Origin: Chamaelirium japonicum
Lineage: Eukaryota > Streptophyta > Magnoliopsida > Liliales > Melanthiaceae
Reading direction: 5' to 3'
NCBI GenBank assembly: GCA_947650365.1
Contig: OX393552.1
Span: forward strand, 48,872,999-48,936,998
DNA length: 64,000 nt
Shown here: positions 52,545-63,868 of the stretch, one piece after another
How the letters are laid out: each line of letters starts with the position of its first letter
How positions within the stretch are numbered: position 1 is the stretch's first letter
The notes under the pieces: generated by a model
What the model saw: the letters and a program-made list of their open reading frames with translations, nothing else
Told to the model about the DNA's origin: nothing
Databases searched by the model: none
Made by a program: the position numbers and the translations under genes

Positions 52545-53700
52545 TAATAATGAGGTCGGCACCATCAACAGCCCACCCCTCGGTTTCGATAGAAAACCGA
52601 GAGGGGAGGGGGGTGTTCGGCATCAACAACAACCCACCCCTTGATTTTGTCAGAAAACCGAGAGGGGGGGTCAGCGTCATTAGTAGCCCACCCCTCGGTT
52701 TCGTCAGAAAACCAAGAGGGGGGGTGTCGGCATCAACAAACAGCCCCCCTTCAGTTTTGCACAAAAAACCGAGTAGAGAGGGGGTGGCGGCACACCATCA
52801 GCAGCCCACCCCTCGGTTTTGATAGAAAACGAAGAGGGAGGGTGTGTCGGCATCAACAAGCAGCCTCCCTCCTCGTTTCGTACAAAAATCGAGTGGGGAG
52901 GGGGTGACGGTACACCATCAGCAGCCCACCTTTCAGTTTTGACAGAAAACCGAGAGGGGGGGTGTGTCGGCATCAACAAGCAGCCCCCCCTCGTTTCATA
53001 AAAAAATCAAGTGGGGAGGGGGGGACGGTACACCATCAGCAGCCCACCCCTTGGTTTTGTCAGGAAACCAAGAGGGGGGGGGGGGGGTGTGTCGGCATCA
53101 ATAAGTAGCCCCCCCTCGGTTTCGCGTAAAAACCGAGTGGGGAGGGGTGACGGCACACTATCAATAGCCTACATTTCGGTTTTGCCAAAAAACCGAGAGG
53201 GGAGGGGGTGTCAGCACCATCAACAGCCCACCCCTCGGTTTTGACAGAAAATCGAGAGGGGGGTGTTCGGCATCAGCAGCAACCCACCCTTCGGTTTCGT
53301 CAGAAAACTGAGAGGGGGGGGTGTGTCGGCATCAACAAGCAGCCCCCCCCCCTCGGTTTCATATAAAAACTGAGTGGGGAGGGGGTGATGGCACACCATC
53401 AGTAGCCCACCCCTCGATTTTGTCAAAAAAACCAAGAGGGGAGACGTGTCGGCATCAACAAGCAACCCCCCTCGGTTTTGTACAAAAACCGAGTGGGGAG
53501 GGGGCGACGGCACACCATCAGCAGCCCACCCCTCGGTTTCGACAGAAAACCAAGAGGGGGGGTATTCAGCATCAATATCAACCCACCCCTTGGTTTCGTC
53601 AGAAAACCGAGAGGGGGGGATGCAACGGCATCAACAACAATCCACCCCTCGGTTTCGTCAGAAAATCGAGAGGGGGAGATCGACATCACCAACAGATGGT
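52545..53700. repeat. Outer element array 3: hairpin minisatellite, about 58 bp x 19
   Basis: Units contain CCCACCCCTCGGTTTT, GTCAG, AAAACCGAGAGGGG and GTGTCGGCATCAACAAGCAG. The first and third parts are complementary, so every unit can form a hairpin of 12-14 bp. Copies are diverged, with variable G and C runs. Confidence 0.88.
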
Positions 53701-54840
53701 GAGTATTGTCAAAAATAAAAAGAAAAAGAAAAAGAGGAAGGGACCTCGCAATCCGGACTCGGTTCTCTTCCCACTCACGCGCGGACCCGGTTCCACCCAC
53801 ACACGGCAGCCCCTCTCCTTCACGTGTACAGAAGCAAGGCAAAGAAAAAGAAGAAGAAGAAGAAGTCCCACTTTCAAAACAACTTGTCACCATCATATGA
53901 GTTGTCTACCATTTATCCCTTGCTTTGATCAAACAACAAACACAGAAACCAGTGGTGGGGATGCACACTAGCAAAAAAAAAAATGGGGCCACCGATCGAC
54001 ATGGGGTTCAATAAGCTTTTGGTGAAAGAGGCGGGTGGCAAGCATCAATTCTCGGAGTACACGCAGCGGCTGGAAGGAGGAGCATAGCCTACTCCCCAAT
54101 TTTAGATCTGGCCACACGCATCCTCACCTCGAAAATGATTGGAAACATGTGACCCGCAGTCGTCTTCTTTCTCGCGCCGAATCAATAGCCCGGAGAGAAG
54201 ATCGCCAACTCCTCCTCCTCGGATTCGAGACCTGCGACTCGAGCTGCTCCCATCACTCGTAACCCAGATGGGGTAGCGACAACTGCAAACCGATCGGCGA
54301 TGGTGGCGGCAGGGCCTCTCGGTCGGCCAAGTCTTGTGTTCTCCCCCACCCCCGATCGTCCTCGCCTCGGCGTCAATCAGTAGCACGGCCCCGAGCCTGT
54401 CGACCGATGGACACCGATCCACTCCAAGCCCGTGAATCAATCAGTGCCTACCTCTGAATTTTCCAAGCTGATCCATTTCGAGCATCTGCGCACCGGCAGG
54501 GCTCTCTCACACCCGCTCTCTCTCGCACGGACCCTCTCTCTCACCGGGGGCTCTCTTTTGCACCCGCTCTTTCTCGCGTGGAAATCCCACTCACGCACGG
54601 ATCAACAGAGAAACGAAAGCAAATAAAGGAAAGAAAGAAAGAAAGAAGGAAACAGAGTCAAAGGATAGAAAGTGAAAGCAAAGAAGGAAACAGAGTCAAA
54701 TGAGAGAAAGTGAAAAGCAAAGAAGGAAAAGTGAAAGCAAAGAGAGAAAGAGAGACGCCTGCTCTCTCTCCCACTCATGCACGGACCCCGCGCCCTCTTT
54801 TGCCGTGCCTCCATCTTCGGTGTACAACACACACAAAAAA
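53701..54840. other. Outer element interior without recognised genes
   Basis: Between arrays 3 and 4 of the outer element. Purine-rich stretches (about 53710-53740, 53840-53870 and 54605-54760) and CT-rich stretches alternate. Frames here do not match known proteins. Confidence 0.5.
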
Positions 54841-54844
54841 AAAG

Positions 54845-55345
54845 GGAAAGGGTCTCGACGTCAGCAGAAGGAAAAGGGTCTCGGTTGGGAAACACATTGA
54901 TTTTTCGGGAATGCCCCCTTACAAAATCGAGACTTTTTGGCTTGCACCAAGAGGGTCTCGGTATCGGCAGAAGGAAAAGGGTCTCGGTCGGAAAACATTC
55001 TAGTTTTTTGAGAACGTCCACTTATAAAATCGAGACTTTTTGGCTCGCACCAAGAGGGTCTCAGCATCGACAGAAGGAAAAGGGTCTCGATCGGAAAACA
55101 CACTACGAGAACGCCTACTTACAAAACTGAGACTTTTTGACTCGCACCAAGAGGGTCTCGGCATCGGCAGAAGAAAAAGGGTCTCGATCGGGAAACACAC
55201 TAGTTTTTCGAGAATGCCCACTACAAAACCGAGACTTTCTGACTCGTACGAAGAGGGCCTTAGTGTCGGTATCAGGAGAAGAAGCCTCGGTTGAAAAACA
55301 TGCTGTTTTTCAGGAAACACCCCTTTATAAAATCGAGACTTTTCA
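54845..55345. repeat. Outer element array 4, about 100 bp x 5
   Basis: Units contain AGAAGGAAAAGGGTCTCGG, GGGAAACACACT, TTACAAAATCGAGACTTTTT and GGCTCGCACCAAGAGGGTCT, at spacings near 95-105 bp. Confidence 0.88.
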
Positions 55346-55585
55346 GCCTACACCAATAAATGCAGAATCGTGACCATGGCAACAGGAGGACTACAAATAT
55401 AGAAAGAATGTCAGCACAAGTATCCTACACAAACACGTTGGCTTGGATTGTGACACGAGTCGGGACTCTACTAATACAAACCGTGACTCCGATGGCCCTA
55501 GCCAACCATGCCAGAATCCTAAGGCATTTGCACCATGGAATCCCAACCAACCCAGGAGGTCCTGACCTGATTGGGAGGAGGTAAC

Positions 55586-56192
55586 TGTGGGTGCAAAAAT
55601 TGTATCGGACCGGATCAGAGCCGCATGGGCTCGTGCGACAGCCCAAGTGAGTAAGCCCGTCTGGGCTCATGGACCCACTCTGCAAGGCCCATAATTGAAG
55701 CTCTCCCCTTATTGGGCCCGCACAACGGCCCAATAAGGGCCCAGCAAGGAAGCCCATAACCAGTGCCACGTCAGCACCGTCACATCATCACTGCCATACT
55801 GGGCACTTGCTTATGCTATAAAAGGACCCCCAAGGCATTCAGAAAGAGGGGTTGATCATTCAATCAGAGGAAAAGAGGATCCCAAAGCTAGAGCTAGAGC
55901 TTACTTCTCTCTTCCTTGTTCTTTTCTTGTTGCTCCGTGCAACCCCCACTGTAAAAAGCTTCTCTCGGCCTGTCGAGAGAACGCCCCCCCCACCTTTATA
56001 TTCATTATAGTGGAAATCAGGTGGCACCTCTCGCCCGAAGATGTAGGTCGTAAGACCGAACTTCGACAACAACTCCACGTGTCTTCTTTATCTTTACGTA
56101 CTCTTTAATCTCTTACTCTACAAACCATCCACACTCAATCAAGGCTGTGGGGCGGGGTTTCCAATCAAGGCGGCTTGAAATTTTCCCCCACA
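55586..56192 (+). repeat. 3' LTR of outer Gypsy element
   Basis: 607 bp, TGTGGGTGCAAAAATTG to TTTTCCCCCACA. It carries a short CACGTCAGCACCGT block absent from the 5' copy. Followed by the target duplication CACTC. Confidence 0.88.
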
Positions 56193-56197
56193 CACTC

Positions 56198-57000
56198 GGC
56201 CTTTAACGGTCGAGTGTGTATTTTTTGAAAGGACGAGGACGAAGGAGGGGGTACTGTTGAGGAATACTTTGTTCCAAACTCGTCTTGGGTTTGGAGGGAA
56301 TATGCCAAACTCATCATATCATATTAGCAAAAACCAAATTTTGTCCTGTCCTGATTATATTTAAACGGATCGCATCTGAAAAAGTTGGATTGGATTTGAA
56401 CTAAAAGAGAGACTAAATGTAGTAGGAACTAAATTCATTTGTACTAAAAATTAGATAAATTCTATATTTTTTCTTAGAAAATATATTCATGGAATAAAAC
56501 TTTTGGGCTATGGCAAATGCAATTAATGGTCATCTATGTGTTAATCTATATATTTATTTATAATCAGGGAGGTCGGATTTGGGGGGTGGTGTGCTAAATC
56601 GAACCCCGTCCCAAACTCGATTGGTTTTTTGTTTCAAACAATCCCGAATCCTTTTTAATTCAATCCCTAACACGTCTCAATAAGGTCGGGTCAAGTAACC
56701 TGCTAAACTTGTGTAATTGCCATCCCTAGGAGGAGGGGGTGGGGGAAAGAGTAAATGGCGATGGGTTGTATGGGATAGGTGACAGTGGAGGTAGATATGC
56801 GTTGACCTCTACAGGACCAGCAACAACGATGATAGACCTCATCCTTCATGGGCATTGACAAGCAATGGAAGAACGGAGGATGGATAAAGGTAAAGATTGC
56901 TTATAGAGCGAGAATTACCTTAAGTTATTGGAGTGGCCTTAGCCAAATGTTTATTGACTTAATTACTTTTTTTGGATAAATTACCCCGCCCCACCCCTAA
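56198..57000. other. Right flank of the Gypsy nest
   Basis: GGAGGGGGTACTGTTGAGG near 56245 looks like a purine tract and LTR start but has no partner. Near 56560-56730 CCCGTCCCAAACTCG and AGGTCGGGTC words end in AATTGCCATCCCTAG, a common terminus of plant word-rich MITEs. Nothing coding was recognised. Confidence 0.4.
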
Positions 57001-57047
57001 ATACACCCACACACATCCACACACACACACACACACACACAAAATAA

Positions 57048-57190
57048 ACGGGTTCTTGTCCAAGTGGTACTTCCTCTCTCACTTGTTGGAGAGATTCCCT
57101 ATTCGACTCCTGGTATAGACACCGTGGACTGAACTTTTTGTCAAGGCCGTTGTTATCTTGTTTGTGCGTGCGAATCCTTGTCGTTGATAT
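57048..57190 (+). mobile_element. Candidate tRNA-derived SINE head
   Basis: TCCAAGTGGTACTTCC near 57059 resembles a Pol III A box and TATTCGACTCC near 57101 a B box, at tRNA-like spacing of about 35 bp. A T-rich body follows. No tail or target duplication is established. Confidence 0.4.
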
Positions 57191-57512
57191 CATGTTCACA
57201 TGATTATAGAATTTAATAAAATAACAATTATGTTGTTTTCTCCCGTTTCAATCTTCAAACCTCTTTAAACCCATGATCTAGTGCCATGTTCTTTGATGGT
57301 CTGGCCGGTCCGTTAAAACTAAAAAAAAAGTTTAGCCCAAAATCACTTAACTAAGTCGGTCCCTATAGTTTTAAATGTTAGCACAATACCCTCAACTACT
57401 AAAATTCATCTTTTGGTAATTTATATCTAATCAAATCGAAATTAAATGGGGGGTAAATTGTAGCTTATTAACCGTAGGGATTGCCTTCGGTCATGTGGTG
57501 CATTTAAAAAAA

Positions 57513-57753
57513 CAAGGGTAAAGTACCTTCCTGAAGTTTAGCTCAAAAACACTTAACCCTTCTATAGTCAAAAAACTACATTTTGCCCCCATTCAATCCA
57601 GTTATGATCAGATAAAAATTACCAAATGAGGAAATTAAGTAGTTGACAAAAGGGGTTATTGTGCTAACATTTCAAGCTTTAGGGAGCGATTTGGAACAAA
57701 ATAAACTATTAATTGTTTTTGAGCTAAACTTCAGTGGGGGAAAGTGTAATTTA
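57513..57753. mobile_element. TIR MITE, sister of the copy at 25437-25733
   Basis: Left CCTGAAGTTTAGCTC and inverted right CACTGAAGTTTAGCTC form the arms, with ATTACACTTTCCCCC at the right tip. The interior TTACCAAATGAGGAAATTAA and AGTTGACAAAAGGGG match the other copy. A further eroded relative lies at about 57325-57505. Confidence 0.65.
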
Positions 57754-58035
57754 TGGCTTTATATTGCCACCACCGGATAATAAATGGGGGGGTCTAGTGA
57801 CACACCAAATATTTCTTTTCACACACCAAAGACTCCTCACATCCCAACATTCTTATATTTGCTCTCTACACACCTCCAATTTTTTAAAAACCCTATACTT
57901 AGGTTCAAAACTATGTATGGGTCAAGGGCGGCAATGGACACCCTCAAATTTTTTTATTTTATTTTATATAGTTAAAGTCTTGAGTCTTAATATATGATTT
58001 TTTTTTGGTTCATGCTTTGTCACCCATATGAAGTT

Positions 58036-58327
58036 AGGGTCAATTTGACTTACCCCTGTTGTGTTAATAGGCCAATAAGACTTACCCCCCTAAAATTACT
58101 CTCAAAAAATTGGAATTAACCCCCCAAAAATTTGACTTCCCCCCCCCCCCCCCCCCCCACACACACCCAATGCCTATATGGTATTTTGAGATACCGCCAA
58201 TTCCGTTTAAATATCACATAGAAATTTTGGAGGGTTAAGCCAAAGATGGGGTTAACTCTAATTGATATCATTTTAGGGGGGTAAATTTAATTGGCCTATT
58301 AACACAAGAGGTAAGTCAAATTGATCC
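58036..58327. mobile_element. TIR MITE (GGTCAATTTGACTTACC ends)
   Basis: Left arm GGTCAATTTGACTTACC, TTGTGTTAATAGGCCAAT pairs with the inverted right arm GGATCAATTTGACTTACC, TTGTGTTAATAGGCCAAT for about 60 bp. A poly-C run sits at 58140-58158. Non-coding, about 292 bp. Confidence 0.7.
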
Positions 58328-58622
58328 ATGAAATTATTATGCTTTGGCCCCTCCCAATATAAATTCATGGTTCCGTTCTTGCCCAGACTACCCTTCTTCC
58401 CCCAAATTACTCCACACACGCACCTAAACCCTAACGCTCTTCATCCTTCATCAACCACTCTGACGAGGTCCTCTCCATTCTCCGCCCCTCTCTGAGCTCC
58501 TCGTCCAGGCGTCATAGGTTCCCCCCCCCCCCCCGTCGATTTTCTCTCTGCTGTCATCTACAGATGTCCAAACCCTACACCCTCCATGGGCCCGTAGGTA
58601 AGGTAAATCAATTTGTTTTTTT

Positions 58623-58823
58623 GTTCGCGACATGTTCGGTCGACCAGACTGAACATGGTACAGTATGTTCGACTGACCATGGCTGAATATGATATAATGC
58701 GTTCGACCACCCGAACATGGTACAAGATGTCTAGCTTTGGTCAGCCGAACGTCTATGTTAGGCTCTGGTCGGTTGAACGAACTGTACCATGTTCGGTTCT
58801 GGTCGACCGAACATGTCGCGAAC
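58623..58823. repeat. Palindrome with GTTCGCGACATGTTCGG ends
   Basis: About 45 bp at each end are inverted copies (GTTCGCGACATGTTCGGTCG and later GAACATGGTACAGT). The middle repeats GTTCGGTCGACC/ATGGTACA-type words. Probably a small foldback element; no target duplication was recognised. Confidence 0.65.
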
Positions 58824-58984
58824 AGAAAAAAAAAAAGGGCTATCATTGGAGTACTCATGGATCAAGTCAAGGACATGGAAGGGAGAGTTGTAGAGGAGGA
58901 GAAGCCATACAAGAGTCAGATCTGAAGTGAAGGATGAACAATAAAAGATTATACATCTGATTGAGCCAAAGACAGTGTATATTT

Positions 58985-59468
58985 TTAAAAGATTTTTTTA
59001 AAAAAATATTATTAAAAAAATAAATATTTAACAAAATAGCGGTTGACCAAAACTATTTCCCAACCTAGCGCTCTGACAGCCACGTGGCATGTCAGCGCCG
59101 TAAAACGAGCACGAGATTTTTTTTCTTTCTTCGGTTCAAGTAGAACCCGATATTTTGATTACCGGGTTTAAATCCGGTATTCTGGATATCGGGTTTACCC
59201 GAAATCTAACAAGAAAACGGCTAAGTATGGAAACTCGGTCTCCAGAAAACGAATAAACCTGGGTTAAACTCGGTATCCAAAATACCGGGTTTGAACCCGG
59301 TAATCCAAATACCGGGTTCTACTTGAAACGAAAAAAAAAAAAATCTCGCGCTCGCTTTACGGCACTGACATGCCACGTGGTTGTGACAGCGCTAGGTTGG
59401 TAAATAATTTTGGTGAACCACTATTTAGTTAAATATTTATTTTTTTAATAATATTAAAAAAATTTCTA
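58985..59468. mobile_element. Foldback element just upstream of the Fes1 promoter
   Basis: Arms of nearly 200 bp pair: TATTATTAAAAAAATAAATA, CAACCTAGCGCT, CCACGTGGCATGTCAG and AGTAGAACCCGATATT each recur inverted. Each arm carries a G-box CCACGTGG (59090-59097 and 59373-59380). The loop contains more ACCGGGTTTAAA-type words. The element ends about 80 bp before the heat-shock element. Confidence 0.75.
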
Positions 59469-59547
59469 ATGGATGTTTTGGTCATTTTACTTGAGGGGTA
59501 GAATTTCTCCGCTTGATCGGATATGGGCGCTCTCCTGTCGCTCCGGA

Positions 59548-59560
59548 TTCTTCGAGAAGG
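59548..59560 (+). promoter_or_regulatory. Heat-shock element upstream of Fes1-type gene
   Basis: TTCTTCGAGAAGG contains the inverted heat-shock units cTTCg-aGAAg, with a partial third unit (GGATT) to the left. It lies about 65 bp upstream of the TATA box. Fits a gene whose family members are heat-induced. Confidence 0.55.
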
Positions 59561-59622
59561 CTAGCGATCTCCGCAGCCCTGCGGATCTTAAGTCTCGACC
59601 TCTACAACCTTCTACCCGCGAC

Positions 59623-59629
59623 TATAAAA
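59623..59629 (+). promoter_or_regulatory. TATA box of Fes1-type gene
   Basis: TATAAAA in GACTATAAAAGAGCC lies 69 bp before the start codon, giving a short 5' UTR of about 35-40 bp if transcription starts at the usual distance. Confidence 0.65.
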
Positions 59630-59691
59630 GAGCCTTCTAACACCTCAAAACCAAAAGAGGGCCTTTTCTTCCCCGTTCACCGAGAAGAAAA

Positions 59692-60073
59692 ATGGCGGGA
59701 GGCGACGGACCGAACTGGGATGGATTGCTGAAGTGGAGCATCGCTCATTCAGACGGGACTCGCCCTCCTCAGAATCTGAGGTACCATCCTAGGGTTCCTC
59801 TGTTCTCCCCCCCTCCCAGATTCGTCTTAGGTCTCCGGCGCTAGGGTTTGTGTTTCAAGGCCCGTTGAATGAGCTCCTGCCATCGATCCAGCTGTAGTCC
59901 CGGTTACATAGATCTTGTTTTCTTGGGCAGCGAGGAGGATCGGAGATGGTTCATGGAGGCCATGGAGGCCCAGACGCTTGATGTTGCCAAGCGGATGAAG
60001 GAGATCACCCTTGTCATGAGGACTCCGGAGGATGTTTTGGAGGCTCAAGGCGTCACTCCAGCTGACATTCAAG
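59692..60073 (+). CDS. FES1A: Fes1-type Hsp70 nucleotide-exchange factor, first two exons
   Basis: Exon 1 is 59692-59780 and exon 2 is 59931-60073, with GT-AG borders (CTGAG|GTACC, GGGCAG|CGAGG, TTCAAG|GTAATT). They encode MAGGDGPNWDGLLKWSIAHS, then LSEEDRRWFMEAMEAQ, MKEITLVMRTPEDVLEAQGV and TPADIQ. These are the conserved N-terminus of plant Fes1A/HspBP1 proteins, cytosolic armadillo-type factors that release nucleotide from Hsp70 and protect it during heat stress. The armadillo part must lie right of the window, behind an intron longer than 3.9 kb. The start ATG has context AAAAATGGCGG and follows the TATA box by 69 bp. The visible part is intact. Confidence 0.88.
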
Positions 60074-60167
60074 GTAATTCTTGAGCGATCGTTTTCCTGA
60101 TTCGACGCTTTTTTTTGCGATCATGGAGTTTCTATAGATCGGTAAGTCGAACCCTATTGCTATATTC

Positions 60168-61610
<1,443 letters not shown>

Positions 61611-61614
61611 CTTT

Positions 61615-62740
61615 CTTGATTCTTAGAAGCCTCTCTCTTTACTGGAAATTGTTTAGGTCTTCGTTATATATGACCATCTATTCTATTATACTAAGCGAGG
61701 TTGAGAGAGAAAAATCTAGGTCTTCATCATACATCACCATCTATTCCATTATAGTAAGTGAGGATGAGAAAGAAAATCTTGAATTACTTCTCAAGTTCAA
61801 AAATCTCAGGAAAAAAACAAATAATGTCTCCAGCCTTTTAGGATGTGAGAGAAAATATGTTTTTTTTAACCATTAAGATGGATAAAGCTAAATTGTTTGA
61901 AGTCCAGGCACAACATGATATTCTTACTACCACTACAGTAGTACCGAAATGGTTTCAAAATCTGTTTCTCGAGGGGTACGTACCGGCCGGTACGTATCGG
62001 TATCGGCCGAGATTTAAAACCTTGCTCTTGATCTCTCACTTCACCTAAACTTCTTTTAACTTTCCTATCTCTTTCTCTATTATGTATATGACAATGCCAC
62101 CCCCAATCCCACTCTCTAAATTTACTTTCTATTTATGTAACTACACACGAGCACAATGAGAATTACAAGTTCAAGGTAAAGCCCAAAAATCTCAGGATCG
62201 GGGCAAGGCAAAGCCTTTTTCTTACTGGAAATCATTTAGCTCTTCGTTATGCATGACCTTCTATTCGATTATACTAAGCGAGGACGAGAGAGAAATCTAG
62301 GTCTTCATCATACATCAACATCTATTCTATTATAGTAAGCGAGGACAAGAGAGAAAATATAGAATTATTATTTTCTAAAGTTCAAAAATCTCAGGAAAAA
62401 GCAAATCATGTCTTCATCCTTTTAGGATGTGAGAGAAAATTTGGTTTTATTTTTTCTAATCTATAAACCGTAACCATAACATCACCTTATCATGCATTTC
62501 TATATACTAAAGGCCCTTTTTATTTATTACCCTCTCTTGCAATAACACCGAACCCTCACATCTCTCTATGAACTCTCCCCCGATCTCACTCTCTTTCCTT
62601 AAACCTTTCTAACTCCTATCTCCCTCTCTAGTTATGTAACTGACAACGCGACCCACCTCACCCACTCCCTCTGAATTTACTTTCTATTTACGTAACTACA
62701 TATCCAACAACACAATGAGAAGCACAAGCTCAATGGGCAC
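61615..62740. repeat. Two-copy duplication of about 560-590 bp
   Basis: TTACTGGAAAT-GTTTAG and CTAGGTCTTCATCATACATC occur at 61637/61719 and again at 62223/62298. CACAATGAGAA-CACAAG-TC occurs near 62153 and 62711. The first copy carries an extra stretch with GGTACGTACCGGCCGGTACG and CGGTATCGGCCGAG (about 61930-62017) like the words of MITE C. The second copy runs into the pseudogene that follows. Confidence 0.65.
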
Positions 62741-63868
62741 GTTCACTTCATTGACAACAACAAATGTGTTGTGGGAGCTGATGTTGTCGGTTCCGACGAT
62801 AACGATTCTCCCCCACCCCGAATGGATCCAATGCCTCCTTGAGCCCTTCATCAAGGACCAACTTATAGGATTCCTCTCACTGCAATCATTGCCAACCTCG
62901 CTTTACTTTGTCGGACTGTACTCTTGCGGACCCTATCTTCCACCATAAGGTCTTCATCTATGGTCTCGGCTGGGGCATCACTCGTGAAACTGTCTTGTGA
63001 GACTGATGTCAAGGCCTTCCAAGCATACGACAAGTTCAAGGATTGCAACATCGTCGTGGGCAAGGCCATATGTTGCCCAACGAGCAATATATTTGTCCTC
63101 TTCCACAGTCGCACTACCACAAACTAGGTTCTCAAGTATCCTCGAAAGATGATCATGAACCACCTCATCTACACTTAGTCCACTTCTGTGGGACTTGTCC
63201 CAGCTGCTGGCGGAGACCCCCATGTTAACATTAATGGTCATATGGTCTATATCGCAGTGTTCTAAAAAGCGGCCCAGGCGGCCGCCTAGGCGCTAGGCGG
63301 CCCCCCACCGCCTCTCCTAGGTCCTAGGCGCTCCAGAAAAGCGGCCAAGCTCCCAGGCGGGGCGAGGCGGCCGCCTAGGTGGTATAGGCGGAGCTAGGCT
63401 GGCCAGGCGGGCTGAGGCTAGCCAGGCGGACCATGTTTTCTTTTATTCTTGTTAATCACTCAAACTTGAATTATGGTTATATACTTGTTCTTTAAAATAA
63501 TGGTTTAGGATAATCTTGAACTTATATTAATTTATAAACATATATATTATATAATATCAAAATAATAATTAAAATAATTAAAAAAAGACAAAACGCTTAG
63601 GCGCCGCCTAGGCCCCGCCTAGGTGTTAGGCGGCCCCCCACCGCTCGACTAGCGCCTAACGCTTTTTAGAACCTTGCTATATCGGCAACATACACTCTGA
63701 CTCTACCTTTGACAAGCTCAAAGGCCTTCTTCGCCAAGTTCAAGGAGATTCAAGTGGGCCCCATAGAGTTTGACATGCAAACAAGGAGATCTAGGGGATT
63801 TCGTGCTATTTATCTCCAAGATCCAAGAAAGTTGACGAGGGCCTTGGAAGAACTAGAAGACATTTGAA
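62715..63868 (+). pseudogene. UBA2-like RNA-binding protein pseudogene, intronless
   Basis: Pieces of a plant UBA2-type protein with two RRMs appear in order. They are LLEPFIKDQLIGFL (about 62836-62880); HHKVFIYGLGWGITRETV (62941-62997, RRM1 start); DVKAFQAYDKFKDCNIVVGK (63004-63065); VLKYPRKMIMNHL (about 63128-63165); GLVPAAGGDPHVNINGHMVY (up to about 63250); IHSDSTFDKLK (from 63690, RRM2); and VGPIEFDMQTRRSRGF (about 63752-63800). The pieces lie in different frames with stops between them and there are no introns, as in a retrocopy. A hAT MITE splits the first strand of RRM2. It lies in the Fes1 intron, same strand. Assignment is from recalled family motifs. Confidence 0.6.
63255..63676. 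mobile_element. hAT-type MITE D (word CCTAGGCG/GGCGGC)
   Basis: 422 bp between perfect 8-bp repeats CTATATCG (63247-63254 and 63677-63684). Ends: CAGTGTTCTAAAAAGCG and, inverted, CAAGGTTCTAAAAAGCG (15 of 17 match); CAGTG is a typical hAT tip. Subterminal regions are crowded with GGCGGCC, CCTAGGCG and GCCGCCTAGG in both orientations, and the centre is AT-rich. It interrupts the UBA2-like pseudogene. Confidence 0.9.

Larger units (their letters stand above)
40411..56192 (+). mobile_element. Outer Gypsy-type LTR element, gag-bearing, non-autonomous (fossil)
   Basis: The 5' LTR is 40411-41004 and the 3' LTR 55586-56192, both starting TGTGGGTRCAAAAATTGTAT. Target duplication CACTC flanks the whole (40406-40410 and 56193-56197). 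A primer-site-like TGGCGCCATCTGTG follows the 5' LTR and a purine tract GGGAGGAGGTAAC precedes the 3' LTR. The interior holds a gag region and four tandem arrays; no reverse transcriptase or integrase domain was recognised. The gag is broken in several places. The LTRs differ at roughly 40 of about 590 positions (about 7 %) plus one short indel, which at a rice-type rate of 1.3e-8 per site per year means around 3 million years. A second element has inserted at 44584. Gag sequence and PBS suggest the Tat group. Confidence 0.9.

Noticed and set aside
52474-53971. Arg/Pro-rich frames over 200 codons in the outer Gypsy element
   Set aside because: They come from the 58-bp hairpin minisatellite, whose copies shift frame.
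56245-56300. Third LTR start (purine tract then TGTTGAGGAATAC)
   Set aside because: No second copy, primer site or end was found, so it remains a chance resemblance or an unresolvable remnant.
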